From JALYYC01 sp039922495 (GTDB lineage Bacteria > Chloroflexota > Dormibacteria > CF-121), in assembly GCA_039922495.1 (NCBI GenBank), contig JBDTEO010000019.1, positions 1 to 64,000 of the forward strand: a stretch of 64,000 nucleotides of DNA, written 5' to 3'. The position numbers and the translations under genes were made by a program. Under the pieces are notes generated by a model, which saw only the letters and a program-made list of their open reading frames with translations, was not told the DNA's origin and made no database searches. Each line of letters begins with the position of its first letter. Position 1 is the stretch's first letter. This document shows positions 48,288 through 56,800 of the stretch, in pieces.

Positions 48288-48965
48288 ATGTGCGGCCGGA
48301 TCGGCTTCTCCATCCCTCGTGACGAGCTCCTCGCCTCGTATTCGTGGATCCGGCACGCCGAGGACCAGCCGGCGCGGTACAACATCGCCCCGACCGATCC
48401 GGTCCTCGTGGTTGGCCCTGAGCGGACCGACGTCGTCCGCTGGGGGATCGATGGTCGGTCCGGCGGTCTCTTCAATCTTCGGGCGGAAACGGCGACGGCG
48501 CGGCCCTACTACCAGCAACTCCTGCTCCGAGCTCGTGTGCTCGTCCCGGCCAGCCATTTCTACGAGTGGCGCGCCATCGGGGGACGGCGGGCGCCGGTGG
48601 CGGTCGCACGCGCGGATGGCCGTCCGCTCAATCTCGCTGGCCTGCTCGGCCGCTGGGAGGACCGGGCGGCCGTGACCATTCTCACCACGACGCCGAATGC
48701 GGATCTCGCCAGCCTGCACAACCGGATGCCGGTGGTCCTCAACGATGACGACGCCGCGACCTGGGTGCTCGAGGAATTGTCCCTATCGCAAATCGGCGGG
48801 TTCCTCAAGCCATGTCCGGATGGCTGGCTCCGGCTGGAGTCCGCTTCGCTCCTGCTCAACGACGTCCGCAACCAGGGCGCCGAGCTGCTCGATCCGGCAA
48901 CGCTCCCGGCCCAGTTTCAGCTCGACTTGATCCTGCCTGAGCGCGATCCCTACAGTAGGCAATGA
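48288..48965 (+). CDS. SOS response-associated peptidase family protein (SRAP, YedK/HMCES-like)
   Basis: A 225-residue SRAP domain that shields abasic sites in single-stranded DNA by forming a thiazolidine cross-link. The start MCGRIGF exposes the catalytic Cys2 after Met removal, which fixes ATG 48288. The other active-site residues are RYNIAPTDP (Asn), SHFYEWRA (Glu) and LHNRMPVVL (His). About 225 residues is normal. No LexA-type operator was recognised upstream; the gene is divergent from the hexosaminidase gene with 86 bp between. Confidence 0.95.
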   Translation: MCGRIGFSIPRDELLASYSWIRHAEDQPARYNIAPTDPVLVVGPERTDVVRWGIDGRSGGLFNLRAETATARPYYQQLLLRARVLVPASHFYEWRAIGGRRAPVAVARADGRPLNLAGLLGRWEDRAAVTILTTTPNADLASLHNRMPVVLNDDDAATWVLEELSLSQIGGFLKPCPDGWLRLESASLLLNDVRNQGAELLDPATLPAQFQLDLILPERDPYSRQ

Positions 48966-49060
48966 GCGTCGGGCGTCGAGTCTCGCTGCTCCTGGCATCG
49001 CACGAGGCGGCCTTGACCTAGGCGAAGCATTGTTCGCAGAACCCTGAAGGAGAAATGGTC

Positions 49061-49855
49061 ATGGCAAAACCAGTCAGTCGTAAACAGATCGTCGCTGCTG
49101 CGAGCGACGCGATCCGGATCGTGCCGCTACGTCAGGCAGGCGAGGCGATCGGCGTGGCCGGCGCGGCGCCCAGGGCGGCGGCGGCCCAGCTCACCTACCG
49201 TGGGGGCGCTCTACTCCAGAACGTCGAGGTCTTCACGGTCTTCTGGGGATCAGCCTGGAGCCGACCGCAGAACAAGACCCTGGCGAAATACCTCAATGCC
49301 TTCTTCGACGCCATCCTGAAGAGCTCATTGATCGCCCAGCTCAAGGAGTACAACGTCCCCGGTCAATCGATCGGCAAGGGCCGCCGGATCGGCACGTCCA
49401 CCGTGACCAGCCCGACGCCCGCGCGTGCCGTGGCCGACGCGTCGGTTCGGCACCTCCTGCAGCAGGAGATCACGACCAGCAAGGCCTTCCCGGCCCCGAC
49501 GCCCAACACGCTGTACGTTGTCTACCTTCCGCCGGGAGTCAGTGTCAGCATGGGCGGTAGCCGCTCGTGTCTCAATTTCTGCGGCTACCACGACAACATC
49601 AACGGCCAGATTTTTTACGCCGTCATGCCGTACGCGGGCTGCAACGGCTGCACCGGGGGCCTCTCGACCCTCGACGCCATGACCGGCACCAGCTCGCATG
49701 AACTGTGCGAGGCGATCACCGATGCCGTTCCCGGCCAGGGCTGGTACGACGACCAGAACGGTGAGATTGGCGACATCTGCGCCTGGAGGTTCAAGAAGGT
49801 GGGAACGTACAACGTTCAGCAGGAGTGGTCGAACCAGCGCGGAGCCTGTGTCTAA
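49061..49855 (+). CDS. Unrecognised HELxE-motif protein, possible metallopeptidase-like
   Basis: About 264 residues. The C-terminal half contains TGTSSHELCEAITDAVPGQGWYDDQNGEIGDIC, in which HELCE is a zinc-peptidase-like HExxE arrangement followed by an Asp-rich loop; before it come RSCLNFCGYHDNINGQIFYAVMPYAGCNGCTGG with several Cys. The N-terminal half (GGALLQNVEVFTVFWGSAWSRPQNKTLAKYL) recalls EXORDIUM/PHI-1-like proteins. No signal peptide is visible, which is odd for such a Cys-rich protein. AAGGAG at 49046-49051 favours ATG 49061 over ATG 49055. A DHFR-type gene follows 18 nt after the stop. Confidence 0.65.
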   Translation: MAKPVSRKQIVAAASDAIRIVPLRQAGEAIGVAGAAPRAAAAQLTYRGGALLQNVEVFTVFWGSAWSRPQNKTLAKYLNAFFDAILKSSLIAQLKEYNVPGQSIGKGRRIGTSTVTSPTPARAVADASVRHLLQQEITTSKAFPAPTPNTLYVVYLPPGVSVSMGGSRSCLNFCGYHDNINGQIFYAVMPYAGCNGCTGGLSTLDAMTGTSSHELCEAITDAVPGQGWYDDQNGEIGDICAWRFKKVGTYNVQQEWSNQRGACV

Positions 49856-49873
49856 TCGTTCAAGGAGGCTGAC

Positions 49874-50422
49874 ATGCGGTTAGTGGCAACGGAGTACCTG
49901 ACGATGGATGGGGTCTTTGAAGAGCCGGGGCATTGGTCGTTCCCGTTCTTCAACGATGAAGCAGCGGCATTCAAATCGAACGAGCTACAGGCCAGCGACG
50001 CCCTGCTGCTCGGGCGGAAGACCTACGAGGGCTTCGCCAAGGCCTGGCCCACGATGAAAGACACCGGCGAGTTCGGGGAAAAGATGAACACGATGAGGAA
50101 GTACGTCGTCTCCTCGACGCTCGACCGGGCCGATTGGTCCGGCTCGACGCTGGTCAAGGGGGATGTTGTCGAAGAGGTCCGCAAGCTCAAGCAAGAACCG
50201 GGGAATGACCTCCTGCTCTCCGGCAGCGCGCAGCTGTTCAACGCGATGATGGGGGTGAATCTGATCGACCTCTACCGGTTCATGGTCCACCCCCTGGTCC
50301 TCGGAAAAGGCAAGCGCCTCTTCGCCGAGACGGTTGACCAGAAAGCCCTCGTGCTCGCGGAGACCAAGAAGTTCGAATCCGGGATCGTCATTCTCGAGTT
50401 CCGTCCCGCCAAGAGTCCGTAG
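49874..50422 (+). CDS. DHFR/RibD C-terminal-domain family reductase
   Basis: A 182-residue single-domain protein of the RibD-C/dihydrofolate-reductase superfamily: start MRLVATEYLTMDGVFEEPGHW, then ALLLGRKTYEGFAKAWP (NADPH-binding loop), KYVVSSTLDRADW, LLLSGSAQLFNAMM and DLYRFMVHPLVLGKGKRLF, all typical of the YyaP/YwjB-like group of unknown substrate. AAGGAGG at about 10 nt before the ATG. Downstream lies the broken PEP-mutase-like gene, possibly once co-transcribed. Confidence 0.9.
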   Translation: MRLVATEYLTMDGVFEEPGHWSFPFFNDEAAAFKSNELQASDALLLGRKTYEGFAKAWPTMKDTGEFGEKMNTMRKYVVSSTLDRADWSGSTLVKGDVVEEVRKLKQEPGNDLLLSGSAQLFNAMMGVNLIDLYRFMVHPLVLGKGKRLFAETVDQKALVLAETKKFESGIVILEFRPAKSP

Positions 50423-50426
50423 TCCG

Positions 50427-51154
50427 ATGACCAGGCAGGAGAAGAAGGGCAGCGCGTTCCAAACTCTCCATGCCGGGAAGGCCTTCGTTATTCCCAATCC
50501 ATGGGACGCGGGCTCGGCCCGCGTGCTCGCCGCACTGGGATTCAAGGCGCTCGCGACGACGAGCTCCGGCTTCGCCTTCACACTCGGCCGGCTGGACGGC
50601 GCCGCCAGCCTCGATGAGGTCGTCGCGCACGCCGCCGCGGTAAACCGGGCGATCGATCTACCGGTGTCGGTCGACCTGGAAAACGGTTATGGCCTGGATC
50701 CGCAACGCGCTGCGGCCACGATCCGGCGCATCGCGGAGGCGGGAGCCGTCGGAGGGTCGATCGAAGATTGGGATCCAGCCGGCAGGATCTACGAACGGCG
50801 CCAGGCGGCCGAACGCGTCGCGGCAATCCCGACCTGCAGGACACGATCGCCAGGCTGCAGGCGTTCGCGGAGGCCGGGGCCGACGTGCTGTACGCGCCCG
50901 GGCTGCCGAGCGTTGAGGAGATCCGGGCTGTCTGCGACGCGGTGCCCAAACCGGTGAACGTGCTCGCCGTCCCCGCACTTTCGCTCGACCAGGTGGCAGC
51001 GGCCGGCGCGCGACGGATCAGCGTCGGCGGTGGCCTTACCTGGGTGGCCGTGCGAGCCATGGCCGACGCAGCCCAGGCGATCCGGGATACCGGAGATTTC
51101 TCCGCGCTGGCCGCGAACGTCCCGCTTGATGACTGGTTTGCTGGCGGCGGATGA
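50427..51154 (+). pseudogene. Isocitrate lyase/PEP-mutase family protein with internal deletion
   Basis: ATG 50427 opens a family-typical N-terminal half (KAFVIPNPWDAGSARVLAALGF, ALATTSSGFAF, LPVSVDLENGYG, GAVGGSIEDW). At about 50820 the codons RQAAERV join directly, in another frame, to RGNPDLQDTIARLQAFAEAGADVLYAPGL, which continues to the stop. Roughly 25 residues normally present between (the strand with TARxEN, which carries catalytic residues) are missing, so a deletion of 70-80 bp removed part of the active site and shifted the frame. Not functional as read. Confidence 0.8.
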
Positions 51155-51170
51155 CTACCTGCTCCGAGCG

Positions 51171-51572
51171 CTAGGACCGAGCCTTCGCCGCCCCGCCGAG
51201 TCGAAACGCCTTTCGCACCAGCTGTTTGACGGCTGGCCGCTCGGCATCCGCAGCCGAACGGAGCGTGATGAACCGCGAGTCCTTTCCGCTGCCCGTGAGC
51301 ATGCCGCTCCCGTCGTCGAGCTCACGACCGCGGTAGAAGAAAACGGTCGAGTAGGTGGAGAACGTTCCGATCCCGAGAACATTTTTGCCATCGACTGTGT
51401 ACCGGACGATCTTCCACATGAAGGACTTCGAGCGAGGCGGCTCGCTTTGATACGAGACTTCGACCGCCTCGGGAGCGAGAGCACCCACCGTCCGCCGGGC
51501 GGCCTGCACGATGGGGCGCACCGCGGACGGCAGCTTCCTTAGGTGTTCGGAGACCGGGATGGCCGCTTTCAT
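51171..51572 (-). CDS. DUF1801 (YdhG-like) protein
   Basis: A 133-residue protein resembling DUF1801/YdhG: ISEHLRKLP-type start (KAAIPVSEHLRKLPSAVRPIVQAARRTV), GALAPEAVEVSYQ, FMWKIVRYTVDGKNVLGIGTFSTYSTVFFYRG and a C-terminal helix LRSAADAERPAVKQLVRKAFRLG. The function of this family is unsettled. ATG 51572 with GGTGAG upstream is chosen over the longer open frame. Convergent with the PEP-mutase remnant. Confidence 0.8.
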   Translation of the reverse strand: MKAAIPVSEHLRKLPSAVRPIVQAARRTVGALAPEAVEVSYQSEPPRSKSFMWKIVRYTVDGKNVLGIGTFSTYSTVFFYRGRELDDGSGMLTGSGKDSRFITLRSAADAERPAVKQLVRKAFRLGGAAKARS

Positions 51573-51675
51573 CGACTCACCACAACAGTACGACGAAGGG
51601 CGACGGCCAGATCGACATCCCGCTGGCGCGAGGAATTGGATCGATCTATCCCGCAAATGCTAGAGTCTGTTCAGA

Positions 51676-52074
51676 ATGGCCTCGTATCGAATCGGCGAGG
51701 TTGCCGAGCTCATCGGCGTCAGCGTCGATACCGTCCGCCGCCTGACCGACAGCGGGCAGCTCAAGATTGTTCGGAGCGCCGGTGGTCAACGGATGGTCGA
51801 GGGCAGCGACCTGGCGCGCTTCGTCGCAACACTCCCGGAGAGGGAAAAGGCCGAGGTCATCGTCGGCCAGTCCGCACGAAATCGGTTCCCGGGCATCGTC
51901 ACGCGCGTCGTGAAGGATCGCGTCGCCGCCCAGGTTGAGATCCAGGCCGGCCCCCACCGTCTGGTCTCACTGATGACCCGCGAGGCTGCCGATGAGCTTG
52001 GCCTTGCGCCGGGGATGCGGGCGGTTGCGGCGATCAAGGCGACCAACGTGGTCGTCGAGCTCCCGGGCAAGTAG
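51676..52074 (+). CDS. MerR-like HTH plus molybdate-binding (TOBE/Mop) regulator
   Basis: A 132-residue two-part protein. The N-terminal winged-helix/excisionase-type HTH (YRIGEVAELIGVSVDTVRRLTDSGQLKIVRSAGGQRMVEGSDL) reads as a DNA-binding domain; the C-terminal part (residues about 68-132, NRFPGIVTRVVKDRVAAQVEIQ, HRLVSLMTREAADELGLAPGMRAVAAIKATNVVVELP) is a Mop-type molybdate-binding domain. It sits 8 nt upstream of modABC and is probably the molybdate sensor of this operon. TAGAGT (51661-51666), an extended -10, ends 9 nt before the ATG with no Shine-Dalgarno sequence. Confidence 0.9.
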   Translation: MASYRIGEVAELIGVSVDTVRRLTDSGQLKIVRSAGGQRMVEGSDLARFVATLPEREKAEVIVGQSARNRFPGIVTRVVKDRVAAQVEIQAGPHRLVSLMTREAADELGLAPGMRAVAAIKATNVVVELPGK

Positions 52075-52082
52075 GAGGGAGG

Positions 52083-52850
52083 ATGCGCGGTCGCCTGGCG
52101 CTTGTGGCAATTGTTTTCGTTGTCGTAGCTGGCTGTGGCGCCGGCGCGCAGTCGGCCGCAAGCGCGAGCCCACTGACCGGGTCGATCAGCGTCGTTGCTG
52201 CCGCCTCGCTGACCGCGGCATTTCAGGTGATCGGCGGCGCGTTTCAGAAATTACACCCGGGGGCGAAGGTGCAATTCAACTTCGGCGGGTCCTCAACCCT
52301 GGTGACCCAGATCAAGGAGGGCGCACCGGGCGACCTGTTCGCGTCAGCCGATCAGCCCACGATGCAGAAACTTGTCGACGCCAGCCTGCTCGCAGGATCG
52401 CCGCAGGTCTTTGCTAAAAACAAGCTCGCGATCGTGGTTGGCGCGGGGAACCCGAAACGCATTGCCCGGCTCGCGGACCTCGCGCGCGCGGGAACGGTGG
52501 CCGTCTTTTGCGCACCCACCGTGCCCTGTGGAAACTACGCAAGGCTGGCGCTTGCGAAGGCTGGCGTCAGGGTGGCCCCCGTCAGCCAGGAGCTCGACGT
52601 GAAGGCCGTCGTCAGCAAGGTCGCGCTCGGCGAGGCCGATGCCGGGATCGTCTATGTGACCGACGTCAAGGCGGGCGGCAGCAAGGTCCAGGGAGTTCCG
52701 ATCCCTAACAGCGAGAACGTGATCGCCAGCTACCCGGTGGCGATCCTGAAGGGGACGCACAACACGCAACTGGCTCGGGCCTTTCTGGACTATGTCGTCT
52801 CGTCAGCCGGACAGACGACCCTCGCGGGCTTTGGTTTTGCGAGTCCCTAA
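52083..52850 (+). CDS. modA: Molybdate ABC transporter substrate-binding lipoprotein
   Basis: A 255-residue lipoprotein with lipobox VAGC (Cys18). ModA features: SISVVAAASLTAAFQVIGGAFQ, FNFGGSSTLVTQIKEGAPGDLFASAD, VFAKNKLAIVVG, GTVAVFCAPTVPCGNYARLAL, and the family-typical GEADAGIVYVTDV. It binds molybdate (or tungstate) outside the membrane and delivers it to ModB. ATG 52083 follows GGAGGGAGG. Second gene of the mop-modABC operon; its end overlaps modB by about 14 nt. Confidence 0.96.
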   Translation: MRGRLALVAIVFVVVAGCGAGAQSAASASPLTGSISVVAAASLTAAFQVIGGAFQKLHPGAKVQFNFGGSSTLVTQIKEGAPGDLFASADQPTMQKLVDASLLAGSPQVFAKNKLAIVVGAGNPKRIARLADLARAGTVAVFCAPTVPCGNYARLALAKAGVRVAPVSQELDVKAVVSKVALGEADAGIVYVTDVKAGGSKVQGVPIPNSENVIASYPVAILKGTHNTQLARAFLDYVVSSAGQTTLAGFGFASP

Positions 52851-53640
52851 CAACCGAAGCGAGTCGCCACTTCCGCTCCCGCTCGGGCTTCTGGCCGGCG
52901 TTGGCGCGGCCTTCTTCATCTTCCCCCTGCTCGGATTGCTGGTCCGGATGCCCTGGGCGAGTGCCTGGCTGAAGCTCACGTCACCCACCGCCCTTCAGGC
53001 CTTGCGCCTTTCCTTGCTCGCCTCGCTCTCGGCGACCGCGCTGGCGATCGCGCTCGGAGTGCCTCTCGCCTGGGTGTATGCCCGCGTCAGCTTTCCGGGA
53101 CGAAACCTCCTCCGGGCCCTGACGACCCTTCCCATGGTCCTGCCGCCGGTCGTGGGCGGGGTGGCGCTACTGCTGGCCTTTGGTCGCCGCGGACTGATCG
53201 GCGGGTGGCTCAGCGATGTCCTTGGGATCCATCTGCCGTTCACGACCGCCGGCGCGATCATGGCGGAGACCTTCGTGGCGATGCCATTCCTGATCCTGAC
53301 GGTGGAAGCTGGGTTTCGGTCGATGGATCCTCGGTTCGAGGATGCGGCTCGGACGCTGGGGGCGCGACGGTGGACCGTCCTCTGGCGGGTCACACTGCCC
53401 CTGGTTCGGCCGTCGCTGGTGGCGGGGGCCGTGCTTTGTTGGGCCAGGGCGCTCGGCGAATTCGGCGCGACTATCACCTTCGCCGGAAACTTTCCGGGCA
53501 CGACCCAGACCATGCCGCTGGCTGTCTACCTGGCATTGGAGACGGACCCCGATGCGGCGATCGCGCTCAGCCTCGTCCTACTCGCCGTTTCCCTGGTTGT
53601 CCTGGTTGCGCTTCGAGATCGCTGGTTGGGATCGGCGTGA
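52837..53640 (+). CDS. modB: Molybdate ABC transporter permease
   Basis: About 267 residues with five or six helices (LPLGLLAGVGAAFFIFPLLGLLV; LRLSLLASLSATALAIALGVPLAWVYA; LRALTTLPMVLPPVVGGVALLLAF; and others). The EAA loop reads EDAARTLGARRWTVLWRVTLPLVRPS, which docks to ModC. TTG at 52837 (or 52831), overlapping the end of modA, is used because no ATG/GTG start gives a proper N-terminus; the start is therefore uncertain by several residues. Its TGA overlaps the modC GTG (GTGA). Confidence 0.95.
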   Translation: MRVPNNRSESPLPLPLGLLAGVGAAFFIFPLLGLLVRMPWASAWLKLTSPTALQALRLSLLASLSATALAIALGVPLAWVYARVSFPGRNLLRALTTLPMVLPPVVGGVALLLAFGRRGLIGGWLSDVLGIHLPFTTAGAIMAETFVAMPFLILTVEAGFRSMDPRFEDAARTLGARRWTVLWRVTLPLVRPSLVAGAVLCWARALGEFGATITFAGNFPGTTQTMPLAVYLALETDPDAAIALSLVLLAVSLVVLVALRDRWLGSA

Positions 53641-54689
53641 GCCTCGATGCCCGCGTTCGGCTCGGTCTCGGGACGTTTCAGCTCGACGTGGACTTCAGCG
53701 TCGGGGTGGCCCAGACGGTGGCCCTGCTTGGCCCGAACGGAGCCGGCAAAACCACGCTGCTGCGGGCGCTGGCGGGATTGGTCCCCCTGGACGAGGGTCG
53801 CGTTGCCCTCGATGGGGTCGCCCTGGAAGATACGGCGGCCAGTATCAGGATGTCCCCCGAGCACCGCCCGATCGGGATGGTCTTCCAGGAGTATCTGCTC
53901 TTCCCACACCTGACCGCACTGGAGAACGTCGCCTTCGGCCTCCGGTGCCGGGGTCGGCCGCGAACCCAAGCGGAACGAGAAGCCCACGGCTGGCTCGGGC
54001 GGGTTGGCCTCGCTGATTGCGCCGCCAAGAAACCCGGCGCGTTATCGGGCGGACAGGCGCAGCGGGTTGCCCTCGTCAGAGCCCTCGCGACGAGCCCAAG
54101 ACTCCTCCTCCTCGACGAGCCGCTGTCGGCCCTCGACGCCTCGGCTCGCGCCGATGTCCGGCGCGACTTACGCCGGCACCTGGATTCATTCGAGGGCGTC
54201 CGGCTTCTGGTCACGCACGACCCCGTCGAGGCCCTGGCAATGGCCGACCGGCTGATCGTCCTTGAGCAGGGTCGGATTCTGCAGGCCGGCACCGCGAGCG
54301 AGATCACCGAGCGACCGCGGTCCCGCTACGTCGCCGATCTGGTCGGCGTGAACCTCTTTCGGGGTCGAGCGACCAGAAATCAGGTGGAACTCGCTGGCGG
54401 CGGATCGCTTGCGGTGGTCGAGGCGGCTTCCGGCGACGTCTTCGCCATGATCCATCCGCGAATGGTGTCCCTCTATCGACAGCGTCCCCATGGGACGCCG
54501 CGGAATACCTGGCCTGGGCGAGCTCGCGATCTCGATCTGCAGGGCGATCGCGTGCGGGTCAGGTTGGAAGGGTCTCCCTCGATCGTGGCCGAGGTTACGA
54601 CCTCGGCGGTCAGAGAGTTAGGACTTGATTCCGGAGAGGAGGTGTGGATCGCCGTCAAAGCCACCGAGATCGTGGTCTACCCGGCCTGA
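53637..54689 (+). CDS. modC: Molybdate ABC transporter ATP-binding protein
   Basis: A 350-residue ATPase with Walker A LLGPNGAGKTTLLRAL, Q-loop region PIGMVFQEYLLFPHLTALENVAFGL, signature LSGGQAQRVALVRALA, Walker B LLLLDEPLSALDASAR and H-loop LLVTHDPVEALAMAD. The C-terminal 90 residues form a TOBE/Mop molybdate-binding domain (DRVRVRLEGSPSIVAEVTTSAVRELGLDSGEEVWIAVKATEIVVYPA, read as two strands and a loop), typical of ModC. The true start is GTG 53637; the longer open frame shadows modB. It completes the molybdate importer. Confidence 0.96.
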   Translation: MSLDARVRLGLGTFQLDVDFSVGVAQTVALLGPNGAGKTTLLRALAGLVPLDEGRVALDGVALEDTAASIRMSPEHRPIGMVFQEYLLFPHLTALENVAFGLRCRGRPRTQAEREAHGWLGRVGLADCAAKKPGALSGGQAQRVALVRALATSPRLLLLDEPLSALDASARADVRRDLRRHLDSFEGVRLLVTHDPVEALAMADRLIVLEQGRILQAGTASEITERPRSRYVADLVGVNLFRGRATRNQVELAGGGSLAVVEAASGDVFAMIHPRMVSLYRQRPHGTPRNTWPGRARDLDLQGDRVRVRLEGSPSIVAEVTTSAVRELGLDSGEEVWIAVKATEIVVYPA

Positions 54690-55045
54690 CAATACCCCGG
54701 CACCTCCGCCGCCTCCAGGTTGCGGAAGGGGGCGATGCACTCCTGCTGGGCGATCCTGGTCGCTCGTCGCCGCAACATCTCGAGGGATCCCGGCAGGTAG
54801 ACATGCATCATGTGTGCGTGCGGCGGATCTGGGACGATGCGCACACCGGCCACGGCCTTGAGCGCCGTCGCCACGCGAAGCGCGCGCTCCCGGTAAAGCG
54901 GGAAGCGTTCGAGGCGGCGATGGAGGGCGGCTCGGGCCGCGATCACCAGCGGAAAGATGCGGACCAACCGACTGCCATGGCGCTGCTGCTAGTGGCGCGC
55001 CTCGGCGATGATCGCGGCATCGGCCCGCTCGAAGACTGCGAACAC
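54677..55045 (-). pseudogene. Threonine-aldolase/beta-eliminating-lyase fragment with in-frame TAG
   Basis: Read on the minus strand the fragment begins near FERADAAIIAEARH, hits TAG at 54989-54991, then continues in frame QQRHGSRLVRIFPLVIAARAALHRRLERFPLYRERA to VRIVPDPPHAHMMHVYLPG and VPGYCQAG. These match the C-terminal third of the PLP-dependent threonine aldolase family; the TAG stands where EARxW-QRRHG has Trp (TGG). The PLP-binding N-terminal two thirds and the last residues are missing. It lies between modC and the DNA ligase gene on the ligase strand. Confidence 0.7.
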
Positions 55046-55066
55046 AACTCTTCGCGTCGAGTTGGG

Positions 55067-56800
55067 TCATGCGGGCAGCTTGCGCTCGCGCTGCTGACGG
55101 AAGAGCTCGGCGATCTCCTTGACCGTTGTAGCGTCCTCTGGCCGTTTGTCCGCGTCCCGAAACGAGACCACCCGGGGAAAGCGCAGCGCGAACCCGGGCT
55201 CGTCACCAGTCTTGCCCGCGGTGTGTCGTGGGCTGGGCGTGATCTCGTCGGCCAGGACCTCGACCACCACCTCTGGCTTGAGCCACACATCGGGCACCAG
55301 GATGGAATCCACCCGCGCCGGCCGCTGGTCGACCTGCAGCTTATCCGCGCGCTCGTGGATCGCGCGCCATTCGGCGTCGGAGAGGCCGGTGCCGAGCTTC
55401 GTGACGGTGGCAAACCGATCTGTGTCCGCGTCATAGACGCCAGCCAAGAGCGCGCCCGCGCCGAACTCCGCGCGCTTGCCTTTGCCGAAGTAGTAGCCGA
55501 GGAGGACGAGGTCGACTGTGTCGTTGAGCTGCCCACTCGTGTTGCGCTTTAGCTTGACCCAGTTGAAGTTGCGCGCGCCTGCCTGGTAAGGGGAATCTGG
55601 TCGCTTCACCACGACGCCTTCCAGGCCCTGGCTGATGTTGTCCAACAGCGTCTTCGTAAGGACCTCGACTGAGTCCGTCTTGATGATCGGCGCCGGGAGC
55701 AGGACAGTAGACCCGGCGATGACCTCATCGACCAGCGCGAGCCGCTCTTCGTAGGGCAGACTGGTGAGGTCCTGGCCGTTGCGGTAGAGGATGTCGAAGA
55801 CGAAGACGACAAGCGGCAGATCCTTCGCGGCCTGCTCCACGCCATGCACCCGGCGTCGAGTCGTGGTCAGATGGAACGGAAGATATTCATCCGACTCCTT
55901 GCTGTAGGCGATCGCTTCGCCATCGAGGATCAGGGTCTTCTCCGTCAGCCCCTGGGTGGCCGTCGTGAGCTCGGAGAACATCAGGGTCAAGTCCTCGAGG
56001 TTGCGCGAAAAGACGCGCACCGACGAGCCGTCCTTGTGGATCTGCACGCGGATTCCGTCGTACTTCGGCTGAACCGCCACCAGGCCAAGCCGCTTGATCA
56101 CCGCCTCGGGGTTCGGCAGGCGCTCGGCCAGCTGGCTGCGGATCGGCCTACCGACGGTGACCGTGAGCGCTTCCACCGCGCTCTCACCACCGGACCAGAA
56201 GGTCTCGGCGATCAGGCCCAGGTCGGACGTTCGATTGTAGGCGCCTTCGAGGAGCGGCCGGAGCGACCGGTCGCCCTTCTTCGCGAAGGACAGCGCGTCG
56301 AGCACGGTGGGATCGCCGATGCCGAGCCGCAACCGACCGAGCGCGATGCGGACCAGGTGCTTGGCCGACGTGGGGTCGACCTTGTTCAGCAACTCTGCGA
56401 AGAGCGACCGCTTCTTTTCGACTGATCCGGCACCGGCGGCGCCGGCGATTTCCGTCAACGTCGCATGGACCTCGCTGACCGGAAGTGCCGCATTCGACCC
56501 GTCGCCGGCGAAGGCCGCCGCCACGAGCCCGAGATCGCCGAGCCGGCCGAAGCGTTTCGCTACCTCGTCGGCCGGCGCATCGAAGGCCTGGGCGATGGCT
56601 GCCATGACCAGCTTGTCACCGAGACCAATCTCGACCGGCTCGAAGAACGGAGCCAGCCGGCCCTGGATCAGATAGGTCAACGGTTGAATCTCGTCGACGG
56701 AGCTCTTCGTGTAGATCTCCGAGAGCGTTTTCACCAGCTCATTCCGGCTGCTCGTTGACTCCAGCCGATCGAGGTATGCGCTCAGCTCAGAAAACCTCAT
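55067..56800 (-). CDS. ATP-dependent DNA ligase, archaeal/LigB type
   Basis: A 577-residue ligase. The N-terminal DNA-binding domain (1-210) starts MRFSELSAYLDRLESTSSRNELVKTLSEIY; the nucleotidyltransferase domain has motif I VQPKYDGIRVQIH (adenylated Lys), motif III-type LILDGEAIAY, LVVFVFDILYRNG, motif IV EGVVVKR and motif V NWVKLKR, followed by an OB-fold with motif VI-like ALRFPRVVSFRDAD. The length matches full-size archaeal-type ligases, as in mycobacterial LigB, rather than short LigD-type enzymes. Presumably a repair ligase; an NAD-dependent LigA should exist elsewhere. Its ATG overlaps the stop of the upstream Nudix gene. Confidence 0.95.
   Translation of the reverse strand: MRFSELSAYLDRLESTSSRNELVKTLSEIYTKSSVDEIQPLTYLIQGRLAPFFEPVEIGLGDKLVMAAIAQAFDAPADEVAKRFGRLGDLGLVAAAFAGDGSNAALPVSEVHATLTEIAGAAGAGSVEKKRSLFAELLNKVDPTSAKHLVRIALGRLRLGIGDPTVLDALSFAKKGDRSLRPLLEGAYNRTSDLGLIAETFWSGGESAVEALTVTVGRPIRSQLAERLPNPEAVIKRLGLVAVQPKYDGIRVQIHKDGSSVRVFSRNLEDLTLMFSELTTATQGLTEKTLILDGEAIAYSKESDEYLPFHLTTTRRRVHGVEQAAKDLPLVVFVFDILYRNGQDLTSLPYEERLALVDEVIAGSTVLLPAPIIKTDSVEVLTKTLLDNISQGLEGVVVKRPDSPYQAGARNFNWVKLKRNTSGQLNDTVDLVLLGYYFGKGKRAEFGAGALLAGVYDADTDRFATVTKLGTGLSDAEWRAIHERADKLQVDQRPARVDSILVPDVWLKPEVVVEVLADEITPSPRHTAGKTGDEPGFALRFPRVVSFRDADKRPEDATTVKEIAELFRQQRERKLPA

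Noticed and set aside
53205..53636. Apparent N-terminal extension of ModC
   Set aside because: It is an out-of-frame reading of modB; GTG 53637 overlaps the modB stop and gives a normal ModC.
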